64,000 bases of DNA, taken from NCBI GenBank assembly GCA_964404285.1, contig CAYOJK010000001.1, positions 1 through 64,000 on the forward strand. The letters are read 5' to 3'. Positions 34,107 to 42,616 of this stretch are shown piece after piece. The stretch is from JBASEY01 sp964404285. GTDB lineage: Bacteria; CSSED10-310. Both the position numbers and the translations under genes were made by a program. The notes below the pieces were generated by a model. It was not told the DNA's origin, searched no databases, and was given only the letters and a program-made list of their open reading frames with translations. How positions within the stretch are numbered: position 1 is the stretch's first letter; each line of letters begins with the position of its first letter.

Positions 34107-34903
34107 TTATGATCTTTGGAATTGACATAGGAAATTCGACAGTAGCAATGGGTCTGATTTTTGACGAAACCGTTCAAGCACAATCACGTTTTGCTACAAA
34201 GCGCCGAACTGTTTCAGAATTCAAATCGCTCTTTTCTGATTTTTTGAGAACATCGAAAACGCCCTTAGATGCAATCGAGACTACTGTCATATCATGTGTG
34301 GTTCCATCTATGCTGGATCCAATTTCAATCAGTTTGGAACAATTGTTTGGAAAAGTTGGCTTTATCATAAAACCCGGCATTAAAATCGGTATGCAGATAC
34401 ATTATTCTCCACCGTATTCTTTGGGTTCTGATCGCGTAGTCAATGCCTTTGCTACGAAAGCGTTATATGGCTATCCTGCTATTTGTATCGATTTTGGGAC
34501 AGCCACAACTTTCTGTGTTATCGACCCAAAAGGTGATTTCATTGGTGGAGCTATCTTACCAGGCCTGAAAGCTTTCTCTATGATTTTATCGAAAACCACC
34601 TCTCTTTTACCTGACGCACCATTTGCCAAGCCACCAGAAGTGATCGCTCAGTCGACAATACACAACATTCAGTCTGGTTTATTCTATGGTTATATCAGTT
34701 CAATCGAGGGTTTGATTGACAAAATGCAGAAAAGTTTGAAAAGCAAAGCAGTGGTTATTGCTACAGGCGGTCAAGCTGATAAGATCAAAAATGAAACCTA
34801 TACCATTGATTATTATGATGAAAATTTAACACTTTTAGGTTTGAAACTATTGTATCGCTACAATCAAAAATCTAGTTCTGATAGTATCTGGCCAGGTATT
34901 TAG
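34103..34903 (+). CDS. coaX: Type III pantothenate kinase
   Basis: CoaX phosphorylates pantothenate, the first step of coenzyme A synthesis, and replaces the unrelated CoaA. The 266-residue ASKHA-fold protein has FGIDIGNSTVAMG, PPYSLGSDRVVNAFATKALY, CIDFGTATTFCVID and GGAILPGLKA, all diagnostic. A second ATG two codons downstream is possible. It overlaps birA (ATGA) as is common in this group of bacteria. A predicted promoter follows its stop. Confidence 0.95.
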   Translation: MIMIFGIDIGNSTVAMGLIFDETVQAQSRFATKRRTVSEFKSLFSDFLRTSKTPLDAIETTVISCVVPSMLDPISISLEQLFGKVGFIIKPGIKIGMQIHYSPPYSLGSDRVVNAFATKALYGYPAICIDFGTATTFCVIDPKGDFIGGAILPGLKAFSMILSKTTSLLPDAPFAKPPEVIAQSTIHNIQSGLFYGYISSIEGLIDKMQKSLKSKAVVIATGGQADKIKNETYTIDYYDENLTLLGLKLLYRYNQKSSSDSIWPGI

Positions 34904-34916
34904 GCTGGGCGCTTGT

Positions 34917-34944
34917 TTGACAGGAATGTCTTTCCAATGATAAT
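34917..34944 (+). promoter_or_regulatory. Candidate promoter for the DnaC-like gene
   Basis: A perfect TTGACA (34917-34922), a 16-base spacer and GATAAT (34939-34944) put the start near 34951. This lies after the ATG at 34947, so the GTG at 34974, with AGAGAGGA at 34958-34965, is the better translation start for the next gene. Confidence 0.5.
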
Positions 34945-34973
34945 GTATGAGCTGTTTTAGAGAGGATTCAAGT

Positions 34974-35771
34974 GTGGTTCCATCAAATCAAAAATGTCCT
35001 TTTTGCAAAGGCACAACCTGGGTTTTAACAGAATCTAACGGCCAAAAAATTGGTCAACGCTGTGAATGTTTTTTAGATTTGCGTAAAAAGCGAGTTACTC
35101 AAGATGCCAACATTCCAAAACGTTATGAGAACTGCTATCTAGGAAACTTTGATACAGGTGGAAACCCGAACCTTATTGAAGTAGAGAATCAAATTCGACA
35201 GTACATCGTCTCTTTTCCTGGAAATAATCAAGGGTTATTGCTGCAAGGACCTCCAGGAGTTGGGAAGACTCATCTTTCTGTTGGAATTCTTCATTATCTG
35301 ATGGAAGACAAAGGAATACCCTGTGTTTTTTGTGATTTTCGTGAATTACTTCACTCAATTCGATCGACTTATAATCATGATTCACAGCTCTCAGCCGACA
35401 CTGTGATTGCTCCAATCTTATCTACTCAACTTTTAGTTCTTGATGATTTGGGAGCAGAAAAAACGACACAATGGGTCCGGGATACTCTCATGTTCATTTT
35501 GAATCACAGATATAATCATATGCTGCCGACGATTATCACCACGAATTTTCCTGATCGCGATGATCTTGACTATTCCAGTTATCGTGACCACTGGCAGGAA
35601 CAAGAAGAAACCCTTGAAGATCGTATAGGCACTCGTCTTCGTTCCAGATTGTACGAAATGTGTATAAAAATTTGCATTGAATCGGAAGATTATAGAATTA
35701 AACCGGACAATAGCGCATTTCAGAAAGGTATTCGGGGGAAGCTTGAATTACGGCAGGAGGATGCTCTATGA
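34974..35771 (+). CDS. DnaC-like AAA ATPase with N-terminal zinc finger
   Basis: This 265-residue ATP-binding protein belongs to the DnaC/DnaI/IstB group. Near the N-terminus CPFC and, about 20 residues on, CEC form a zinc-finger-like pair. The AAA core has Walker A LLLQGPPGVGKTHLS, Walker B QLLVLDDLGAEK and TIITTNFPDR (sensor 1), then an arginine-containing RIGTRLRSRLYEM. Helicase loading is the usual role of this group, but a primosome role here is inferred. The GTG start is chosen from the promoter and ribosome site. The end overlaps lapA by four bases. Confidence 0.85.
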   Translation: MVPSNQKCPFCKGTTWVLTESNGQKIGQRCECFLDLRKKRVTQDANIPKRYENCYLGNFDTGGNPNLIEVENQIRQYIVSFPGNNQGLLLQGPPGVGKTHLSVGILHYLMEDKGIPCVFCDFRELLHSIRSTYNHDSQLSADTVIAPILSTQLLVLDDLGAEKTTQWVRDTLMFILNHRYNHMLPTIITTNFPDRDDLDYSSYRDHWQEQEETLEDRIGTRLRSRLYEMCIKICIESEDYRIKPDNSAFQKGIRGKLELRQEDAL

Positions 35772-36166
35772 AGATAATGAAAGCATTTATTGGGTTTTTG
35801 ATCCTAATTTTATTTACGCTTTTTGCCACTGCCAATATCGAAGAAGTACATGTTAACCTCTTCAATAAAAATCAACCTATTTTAGGATATAAGGAGATAG
35901 ATACGCCGTCTACCGTTCCCTTATTTTTGGTTATCTATGCTTCTTTTGGTATAGGATTCATCGCCGCCTGGTTTTTGGGTAGCTCGCAAGCCCGAAAACA
36001 CAAACGTAATCTGAAAACTCTTCAAAAACAATATAAAGCTCTGATGACCGAAACCGAGAAACTTCGTAATCTTCCAGTGAAGGACCCGGAAGAAGATTTA
36101 GACCGGAAAACATATAATGCCGGACTGGACACTGATAATACCGATCTTGAAGAAGGAAAAGCATAA
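35768..36166 (+). CDS. lapA: LapA-domain (DUF1049) membrane protein
   Basis: This 132-residue protein has two membrane helices (about 7-23 and 47-70), the second followed by the basic SSQARKHKRNL and a cytoplasmic coiled coil. The layout matches LapA/YciS, which regulates lipopolysaccharide synthesis together with LapB and FtsH in enterobacteria. The position directly upstream of the LptFG gene supports a role in envelope lipid homeostasis. It overlaps the DnaC-like gene (ATGA). The last 30 residues are acidic and low complexity. Confidence 0.82.
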   Translation: MKIMKAFIGFLILILFTLFATANIEEVHVNLFNKNQPILGYKEIDTPSTVPLFLVIYASFGIGFIAAWFLGSSQARKHKRNLKTLQKQYKALMTETEKLRNLPVKDPEEDLDRKTYNAGLDTDNTDLEEGKA

Positions 36167-36202
36167 CCGACTCCCCTGCAACAGGGTAATGCCAGACGGA
36201 TT

Positions 36203-38539
36203 GTGCGTGTATTTCGCGTGAAAATCATCGATCGCTATATATTCAAAGAGCTTCTGGCGCCCTTTATTTTAGGTGTTTTCATATTCACGTTCGTCATGCT
36301 GGCCAATGTGATCATCAAATTGACCGACCTATTTATTTCCAAAGGTGTTGGACTCACCAATGCTATAAAAATTCTTGGATTGAGTTCTGTTTATATATTG
36401 GTCATGACGATTCCAATGAGTGTTCTTTTGGCAGTTCTTGTCAGTTTCAGCCGATTATCTTCCGATAGTGAAATAACAGCCATGAAAGCCAGCGGGATCA
36501 GCATGCATAGAATGATGCCGCCTGTTTTAGTTTTTGCTGCTCTGGCCTATATCCTGACTTCCTTTATTTATATTCAACTGCTTCCAATAACTAACCAGAA
36601 ACTTCGTGAAATGAAATTCGAAATGTTCAGAATTCAAGCTAGTATTGGAGTTACGCCGCATGTTTTCAACACAGACTTCAATGATGTTGTCATGTATGTA
36701 AACGATGTTGATCATAAAACAGGGATCATGAAAGGTCTTTTCATAGCAGATAATAGAAATATGAAACAACCGTTAATTATCGTCGCTGAAGAAGGCCATG
36801 AATATGAAATTCCCAATTCTGATGTCCTTAATTTGCGGCTGAAAAATGGCTGTACTCATGAGCTGTATGCCGATAATCTACGTCGTTATTCAATGACTCC
36901 TTTCTCAACAATGGATCTGGGTCTTTCAATATTTCGATTTGATACAGCCGCTATTTTAAAATCTGAAAGGGAAATGACGATTCGCGAACTGATGGCTAAA
37001 GCCCAGGAACGAACAGATTTAGGACGAAGTGACTCTCGCCAATGGGTTGAAATTTGGAAAAAAACAGCTTTACCTTTTGCCTGTTTTGTCTTTGCCTTTC
37101 TAGCAGCGCCGCTTGGTATATCTTCACAAAGAGGGGGAAAATCAGCCGCGTTTGCAACATCGATCAGCTTGATCTTGGTATATTATATTTTTCTTACTGC
37201 TGGAACATCCTTGGCAGAAGATGGAAAAATAAATCCTTTTATAGCAACTTGGTTCGCTAACTTTTTCTTAATGGGCCTAGCTGCTTTTTTCTATTTAAAA
37301 TCCGCTTTCAATAAAGAGTTTAAATCCTGGGTTCTTTTTAAGGAATACCTTCTTGATAAAGTAGAAACATTTAGAAAAAAAAGATACCGATCATTTGAAT
37401 CATCCCGCTCGACCTTGGTGATTAATCGTCAATATCTACCCTTTATAGGACGCATATTGGATCGCTATGTACTGACGACATTTTCGCAACTTTTCTCCTA
37501 CATCTTAGCTTCCCTTCTGGCCATCAGTCTAATCGTGCATCTATTTGAAAAAATCGATGACCTGCTGGATAGTCATGCCGGCATGATGGATGCCTTTATC
37601 GCAATGGTCTGCAAGCTTCCTTTCTTCTCCATTATCGCTATTCCGTTCACAACTCTGGTCGCGACGATTTTAACAATAGGAGTCTTTACCAGAAGCTCAG
37701 AATTGATTGCCATGAAATCAAGTGGAATCAGCTATTTACGTATCTGCACACCAATTATCCTGGTCGGTTTTCTGATAACACTGGTGACATTCGGCCTGAA
37801 TGAATCCATTATACCTGCGTGTAACCGTCAGGTTGAAATTGCTTGGGATAGAATAAAAAATCGAGAACGATCTCGCTTTGTTCGGTTTCACCGATGGTAT
37901 CGTGGAAAAGATGGTGATATTTATTATTTTCAACATTATGATCCGACAACTCACACAATCTCAGGGTTTTCACAGTTCGAAATCGATTCAAATATGAATA
38001 TTCTATCGCGAATTGAAACTCGAAAAATGGTATGGGAAACAGATCGTTGGTTAAGCATGGATGGCAGATTTATCGACCTAGATTCTGATACTTATACTGT
38101 TATTTCTGATTATCGTTTTGATGAAAAAGTGAGTTCGATTCCAGAAAAACCAGATGATTTTTCAAAAGAATATAAAGACTCCGATGAAATGAACCTTCAT
38201 GAATTACGAGATTATATTCAATTGCTGTCAAGCATAGGTTTCAATACTCGTGAATATGAAGTTGACTGGCACACAAAGTTCTCAATACCTTTTCTTTCCC
38301 TGATAATGGTGCTGATAGGGATAGGTTTTGCCACGCAAAATCCACGAACTTCAAGTGGAATGGTTGGTATCGGCATGGCAATTTTTATAGGAGCGTTTTA
38401 TTTTATCTTTTTTAGAATAACGATTGAAATTGGACAAGCCAGTAAGATGCACCCTATTTTAGCCGCGTGGGTCTGTAACGTTTTCTTTTTTATAATGGGC
38501 GTTTGGAATCTAATCAGAATAACTCGAAAAGTATCCTGA
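36203..38539 (+). CDS. Fused LptF-LptG lipopolysaccharide export permease
   Basis: One continuous frame of 778 codons encodes two complete YjgP/YjgQ permeases. The first half (about 1-365) is LptF-like: IIDRYIFKELLAPFILGVFI, the coupling helix SEITAMKASGISMHRM, a beta-jellyroll region and C-terminal membrane helices. A basic linker (about 365-425) follows. The second half is LptG-like: ILDRYVLTTFSQLFSYILAS, SSELIAMKSSGISYLRI, a periplasmic jellyroll and three C-terminal helices. With LptB the pair normally forms the inner-membrane ABC transporter LptB2FG that extracts LPS. The GTG at 36203 or 36218 is the start. No stop or frameshift interrupts the joint. Confidence 0.93.
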   Translation: MRVFRVKIIDRYIFKELLAPFILGVFIFTFVMLANVIIKLTDLFISKGVGLTNAIKILGLSSVYILVMTIPMSVLLAVLVSFSRLSSDSEITAMKASGISMHRMMPPVLVFAALAYILTSFIYIQLLPITNQKLREMKFEMFRIQASIGVTPHVFNTDFNDVVMYVNDVDHKTGIMKGLFIADNRNMKQPLIIVAEEGHEYEIPNSDVLNLRLKNGCTHELYADNLRRYSMTPFSTMDLGLSIFRFDTAAILKSEREMTIRELMAKAQERTDLGRSDSRQWVEIWKKTALPFACFVFAFLAAPLGISSQRGGKSAAFATSISLILVYYIFLTAGTSLAEDGKINPFIATWFANFFLMGLAAFFYLKSAFNKEFKSWVLFKEYLLDKVETFRKKRYRSFESSRSTLVINRQYLPFIGRILDRYVLTTFSQLFSYILASLLAISLIVHLFEKIDDLLDSHAGMMDAFIAMVCKLPFFSIIAIPFTTLVATILTIGVFTRSSELIAMKSSGISYLRICTPIILVGFLITLVTFGLNESIIPACNRQVEIAWDRIKNRERSRFVRFHRWYRGKDGDIYYFQHYDPTTHTISGFSQFEIDSNMNILSRIETRKMVWETDRWLSMDGRFIDLDSDTYTVISDYRFDEKVSSIPEKPDDFSKEYKDSDEMNLHELRDYIQLLSSIGFNTREYEVDWHTKFSIPFLSLIMVLIGIGFATQNPRTSSGMVGIGMAIFIGAFYFIFFRITIEIGQASKMHPILAAWVCNVFFFIMGVWNLIRITRKVS

Positions 38540-38547
38540 AATAATGT

Positions 38548-40551
38548 TTATTCTCCGAAAGCATGAGCTGGGCAGACGATTTTGGGGAGATTGTCCCCAT
38601 TAAATGCCTCTAAAATAGTTTTTGGACACCCTGGCGCTGCCAAATAGCCTGTATCATAGCAGACTTTTTTCCAGTTAATTCCCTCTGGAACCTCAAAATC
38701 TAAAATCTCTTCTTCTGCGCTGATATCCATCATAAAATCAGTAAAAATCGGTCCGGCAGCTTTGGACCCTGTTTCACCGCTTCCAAGTTTCGTATGGATA
38801 TCATAACCAATCCAGACACCAACCACTAAATCGGGAATATATCCTATAAACCAAGCATCAGTGTAATCATTCGTCGTGCCTGTCTTACCAGCTACCGGCC
38901 TATTCAAGGCTTTTGCACGCCATCCCGTACCATGCTGTACTACTCCCATTAAAATCTGTGTCAATTGAAAACACGGTCGTGGATCAACTGCTTCATGAAT
39001 TATAGGCGCTTGTTGAAAGATAACCTTACCATTTCTATCTGTAACTTGTTGAATCATTCGTGGCTGCACTCGCAAACCTCCTGCAGCTACGGTGGCGTAA
39101 GCATTGGTAAGTTCCAACAATGTCACTTCACCGGCGCCTAATGAAACCGATGGGTACGGTGGCAACGAAGACTCGATACCCAGCCGAGCAGCCATATCCA
39201 GAAACGCAGGGATCGTTGTTTTTTCAATAAGCTTGGCAGTGGTGACATTCAATGAGTTTTCCAGACTCTGCCGCAGTGTCGTCGGCCCTCTAAACTTCAA
39301 ATCATAATTGGTAGGTTTCCAGACTCGACCCGTTTTCGGATCCTTATATTCATAGGGAGCATCCATGATAACAGTTGACGGTGTATAACCTTGATTTAAA
39401 GCTGTTAAATACAACAGAGGTTTGATGGAAGAGCCGGGCTGCCGCTTTGCTTGAACAACTCGGTTGAATTGCGTTGTTTGAAATGAAGAACCTCCAACCA
39501 TCGACGTTATTTCACCAGTTGAAGGTCTGATACTGACAAGAGCAGCCTGAATAGTATCAGATTCTTCGGGATTTCTTTGGGCATAGGCAGCCAAACCCTT
39601 CTGGACAGCCTTATTAGCGCTTTCCTGATGTTTTCTATTCAGGGTGCTCAAAACAGTTAAACCACCACGCATGACAGTATTTGCCCCAAATTCCGTCTCC
39701 AGTAATCGTCTGATTTCTTCAACAAAATACGGCGCAATGAACCCCTGCTGAATATCCGGGTCCAAATGAATCGGTTCTTCTATCGCCAAAGAATATTCCT
39801 CATCAGAGATAAACCCACAATTGAGCATCCTTTCAATAACGCGATTTCGACTTTCCAAAGATCTTTCCGGATGTTTTATCGGGCTAAAAAATGAAGGGTT
39901 TTTTAATAAAGACACTAAAAGTGCACTTTCAGATATCGACAAATCTTTAGCAGACTTGTCGAAAAAAGTATGAGCTGCCGCTTCAATACCAAAGGCGCCA
40001 TGACCAAAACAGCTTTGATTCAGGTAAATCGCTATAATTTCATCTTTGGAAAATTTTCGTTCTATCAAAAGCGTTAATAGCGCTTCCTTCAGTTTGCGCG
40101 TGAACGTTCTTTCAGTAGTCAAAAACATCAAACGGGCAACCTGTTGCGTTAGTGTGCTGCCACCCTGAGAAATACCTCGAGCTTTTAGATTACTTAATAC
40201 TGCACGTCCAATACCAACCAAATCAAACCCACTATGCGTATAAAAGCGACGGTCTTCTGCGGCTACTAGCGCCTGAACCACCCTCTTTGGTATATCATCC
40301 CGCGCAAGAACCATACGCCTTTCTTCATAATAGCGACCAATAATCGCACCATCTTTATCGAATACTGTCGTCTGAGTCGCCGGTTTATACTCCGTTAATT
40401 GCTCAACCGGAGGAAGATCACGCATTACTATTCCAACTGCAATACCAATTATAATTCCGAATGCAATTCCGATCAGGCTAAAAAAATAGATGATATATTT
40501 TGTTCGTCCAGATTTCATACCTCCAGAATAATCGATCAAAACGGAAATCAC
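38548..40551 (-). CDS. PBP1A-family bifunctional penicillin-binding protein
   Basis: This class A PBP polymerises and crosslinks peptidoglycan. The 667-residue protein has an N-terminal membrane anchor (about 19-43). The GT51 domain has catalytic E99 (VAAEDRRFYTHSGFD) and GGSTLTQQVARLM (130-142). The transpeptidase has S374-x-x-K377, S433-L-N and K556-T-G. The start is uncertain: a GTG at 40551 lacks a good ribosome site, and an ATG at 40518 gives a neater N-terminus but has GGAGG only one base away. It is convergent with the LptFG gene and divergent from uvrB. Confidence 0.92.
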   Translation of the reverse strand: MISVLIDYSGGMKSGRTKYIIYFFSLIGIAFGIIIGIAVGIVMRDLPPVEQLTEYKPATQTTVFDKDGAIIGRYYEERRMVLARDDIPKRVVQALVAAEDRRFYTHSGFDLVGIGRAVLSNLKARGISQGGSTLTQQVARLMFLTTERTFTRKLKEALLTLLIERKFSKDEIIAIYLNQSCFGHGAFGIEAAAHTFFDKSAKDLSISESALLVSLLKNPSFFSPIKHPERSLESRNRVIERMLNCGFISDEEYSLAIEEPIHLDPDIQQGFIAPYFVEEIRRLLETEFGANTVMRGGLTVLSTLNRKHQESANKAVQKGLAAYAQRNPEESDTIQAALVSIRPSTGEITSMVGGSSFQTTQFNRVVQAKRQPGSSIKPLLYLTALNQGYTPSTVIMDAPYEYKDPKTGRVWKPTNYDLKFRGPTTLRQSLENSLNVTTAKLIEKTTIPAFLDMAARLGIESSLPPYPSVSLGAGEVTLLELTNAYATVAAGGLRVQPRMIQQVTDRNGKVIFQQAPIIHEAVDPRPCFQLTQILMGVVQHGTGWRAKALNRPVAGKTGTTNDYTDAWFIGYIPDLVVGVWIGYDIHTKLGSGETGSKAAGPIFTDFMMDISAEEEILDFEVPEGINWKKVCYDTGYLAAPGCPKTILEAFNGDNLPKIVCPAHAFGE

Positions 40552-40558
40552 CAGAGCT

Positions 40559-40586
40559 TTGAATTTAAGATTTCACATTCTATAAT
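40559..40586 (+). promoter_or_regulatory. Candidate promoter for uvrB
   Basis: TTGAAT (40559-40564), a 16-base spacer and a perfect TATAAT (40581-40586) predict a start near 40593, 20 bases before the uvrB GTG. No LexA-like palindrome is evident around it. Confidence 0.5.
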
Positions 40587-40612
40587 CGAAATGGAGAAAC
40601 GAGTGAGCGATA

Positions 40613-42616
40613 GTGAGTTCAACCTTTAAAATGAAATCAGATTATGAGCCCTGCGGCGACCAGCCCAAGGCAATTGCTTTCCTTAGTGAAGGGATTTTGG
40701 AAAATCATCCACATCAGACACTTTTGGGAGTCACGGGTTCGGGTAAAACCTTCACTATGGCTAAGGTTGTTGAGAAAGTACAAAGACCAGGCCTTATCAT
40801 TGCGCATAACAAGACCCTGGCAGCTCAATTATATCGCGAATTTTCAGCCCTTTTCCCCGATAATGCGGTTCATTATTTCGTCAGTTATTATGATTATTAT
40901 CAACCGGAGGCTTATATCCCGGCAACCGATCTCTATATCGAAAAGGATGCCTCGATCAATAGCGAATTAGACCGAATGCGACATGCTGCGACCCGTGCGC
41001 TTTTTGAGCGTAACGATACGATCATTATTGCATCAGTTTCTTGTATTTATGGACTTGGTGAACCTGAAGATTATACAGGATCAGCCATCACATTACATAG
41101 TGGACAAGCTAACGGTCGCCGTTGGTTGATGGAAAAACTAGTCGCTCTTCAATTCGAGCGAAATGATACGGTGCTTATGCGAGGAAAATTTCGCGTTCGT
41201 GGTGATGTTGTCGAAATTTTCGGGGTGGGCGATGACAATGCCACACGCATCGAATTTTTTGGTAACAGCATTGACCGTATTAGTCGGATCGATCCATTAA
41301 AAAACACTGTCCTAGAAAAGCTCGATCGTGTTCGGGTGTTTCCAGCCACTCACTATGTCACCAATGCCAAGAGACAACCTTTTATCATTCAAAATATCCG
41401 TGCTGAGCTGGAAGAGCGTGCGAATTACCTTGCGACAGAAAACCGTCTTTTGGAGCGACAAAGATTGTTACAACGAACTCAGTATGACTTGGAAATGTTT
41501 GAGCTGACCGGCTATTGCACTGGAATTGAAAATTACTCGCGCCATTTGACCGGTCGGCAACCCGGCGAACCTCCTCCTACCTTACTGGATTATCTTCCAC
41601 AGAATGCTATCGTTTTTATTGATGAAAGCCATGTCACTTTACCACAAATAAGAGCGATGTTTCGCGGTGATAGAGCAAGAAAAGACAACCTGATCCACCA
41701 CGGTTTTCGTCTCCCATCAGCTCGCGATAATCGTCCGCTAACCTTTGACGAATTCAGGGAACGGGTCCACCAGTGTATTTACGTATCTGCAACACCGGCT
41801 GAGTATGAACTCAATCTGAGCAAAGATCGAGTTGTTGAGCAGTTGATTCGCCCAACCGGACTTCTGGACCCAGTGGTAACAGTGCGACCTGCACACGGTC
41901 AAGTAGATGATCTTTACGAAGAAGTTAAGATTCGAGCCGATAGAAATGAACGAACACTCGTGACGACCTTGACAAAGAAAATGGCTGAGAGTTTGACAGA
42001 CTACTATGTTGATCTCGGGTTGAGAGCTCGTTATCTTCACTCCGATATCACAACTCTAGAACGCATCAAAATCATTCGGGAACTGAGGATGGGACATTTT
42101 GACTGCCTAGTCGGCGTAAATCTACTCAGAGAAGGTTTGGACATCCCTGAAGTATCTCTTGTCGCCATCCTCGATGCCGATCAAGAAGGATTTCTGCGCT
42201 CAACAAACTCTCTGATACAGACAATTGGACGCTGCGCACGTCATATTAACGGATTTGTCATACTCTATGCCGATAAAAAAACTGACTCGATTGTCAAAGC
42301 AGTAACAGAAACTGAACGTAGACGAGAAATGCAGTCTCACTATAATAAAGTTCACGGTATCACTCCAAAATCCATTGTTAAAGACATTGATTTAACGGGG
42401 TTTGCAGACGGTCAATCGGATTATTATTCCGTTCCAATCGGTCCGGACTCGGCTGCTGACTCATTGTCGGCAGCAGAACTTGAAAATATGATCCTGCATC
42501 TTGAGAACGAAATGCTTAGTTATGCAAAAGAATTAAAATTCGAAAAAGCGGCCTCGGTGCGTGACCGTATATTTGAATTAAGGGAGGTCATGAGATCGAA
42601 GAATCCCCGTTCATAG
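40613..42616 (+). CDS. uvrB: Excinuclease ABC subunit B
   Basis: UvrB is the damage-verifying helicase of nucleotide excision repair. The 667-residue protein starts SSTFKMKSDYEPCGDQPKAI and has Walker A GVTGSGKT (39-46). The beta-hairpin region has YYDYYQPEAYIP, the helicase motifs include IFIDESH-like FIDESHVTLPQ and LVGVNLLREGLDIPEV, and the C-terminal UVR domain has KELKFEKAASVRDRI. The GTG at 40613 is the only start that keeps the family N-terminus. Its end overlaps the region where uvrC must begin. Confidence 0.97.
   Translation: MSSTFKMKSDYEPCGDQPKAIAFLSEGILENHPHQTLLGVTGSGKTFTMAKVVEKVQRPGLIIAHNKTLAAQLYREFSALFPDNAVHYFVSYYDYYQPEAYIPATDLYIEKDASINSELDRMRHAATRALFERNDTIIIASVSCIYGLGEPEDYTGSAITLHSGQANGRRWLMEKLVALQFERNDTVLMRGKFRVRGDVVEIFGVGDDNATRIEFFGNSIDRISRIDPLKNTVLEKLDRVRVFPATHYVTNAKRQPFIIQNIRAELEERANYLATENRLLERQRLLQRTQYDLEMFELTGYCTGIENYSRHLTGRQPGEPPPTLLDYLPQNAIVFIDESHVTLPQIRAMFRGDRARKDNLIHHGFRLPSARDNRPLTFDEFRERVHQCIYVSATPAEYELNLSKDRVVEQLIRPTGLLDPVVTVRPAHGQVDDLYEEVKIRADRNERTLVTTLTKKMAESLTDYYVDLGLRARYLHSDITTLERIKIIRELRMGHFDCLVGVNLLREGLDIPEVSLVAILDADQEGFLRSTNSLIQTIGRCARHINGFVILYADKKTDSIVKAVTETERRREMQSHYNKVHGITPKSIVKDIDLTGFADGQSDYYSVPIGPDSAADSLSAAELENMILHLENEMLSYAKELKFEKAASVRDRIFELREVMRSKNPRS

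Noticed and set aside
42581..42616. Programmed -1 frameshift joining UvrB to UvrC
   Set aside because: The frames overlap by about 40 bases in the right direction, but there is no slippery heptamer or downstream structure, and the strong ribosome site favours separate initiation at a non-ATG codon.
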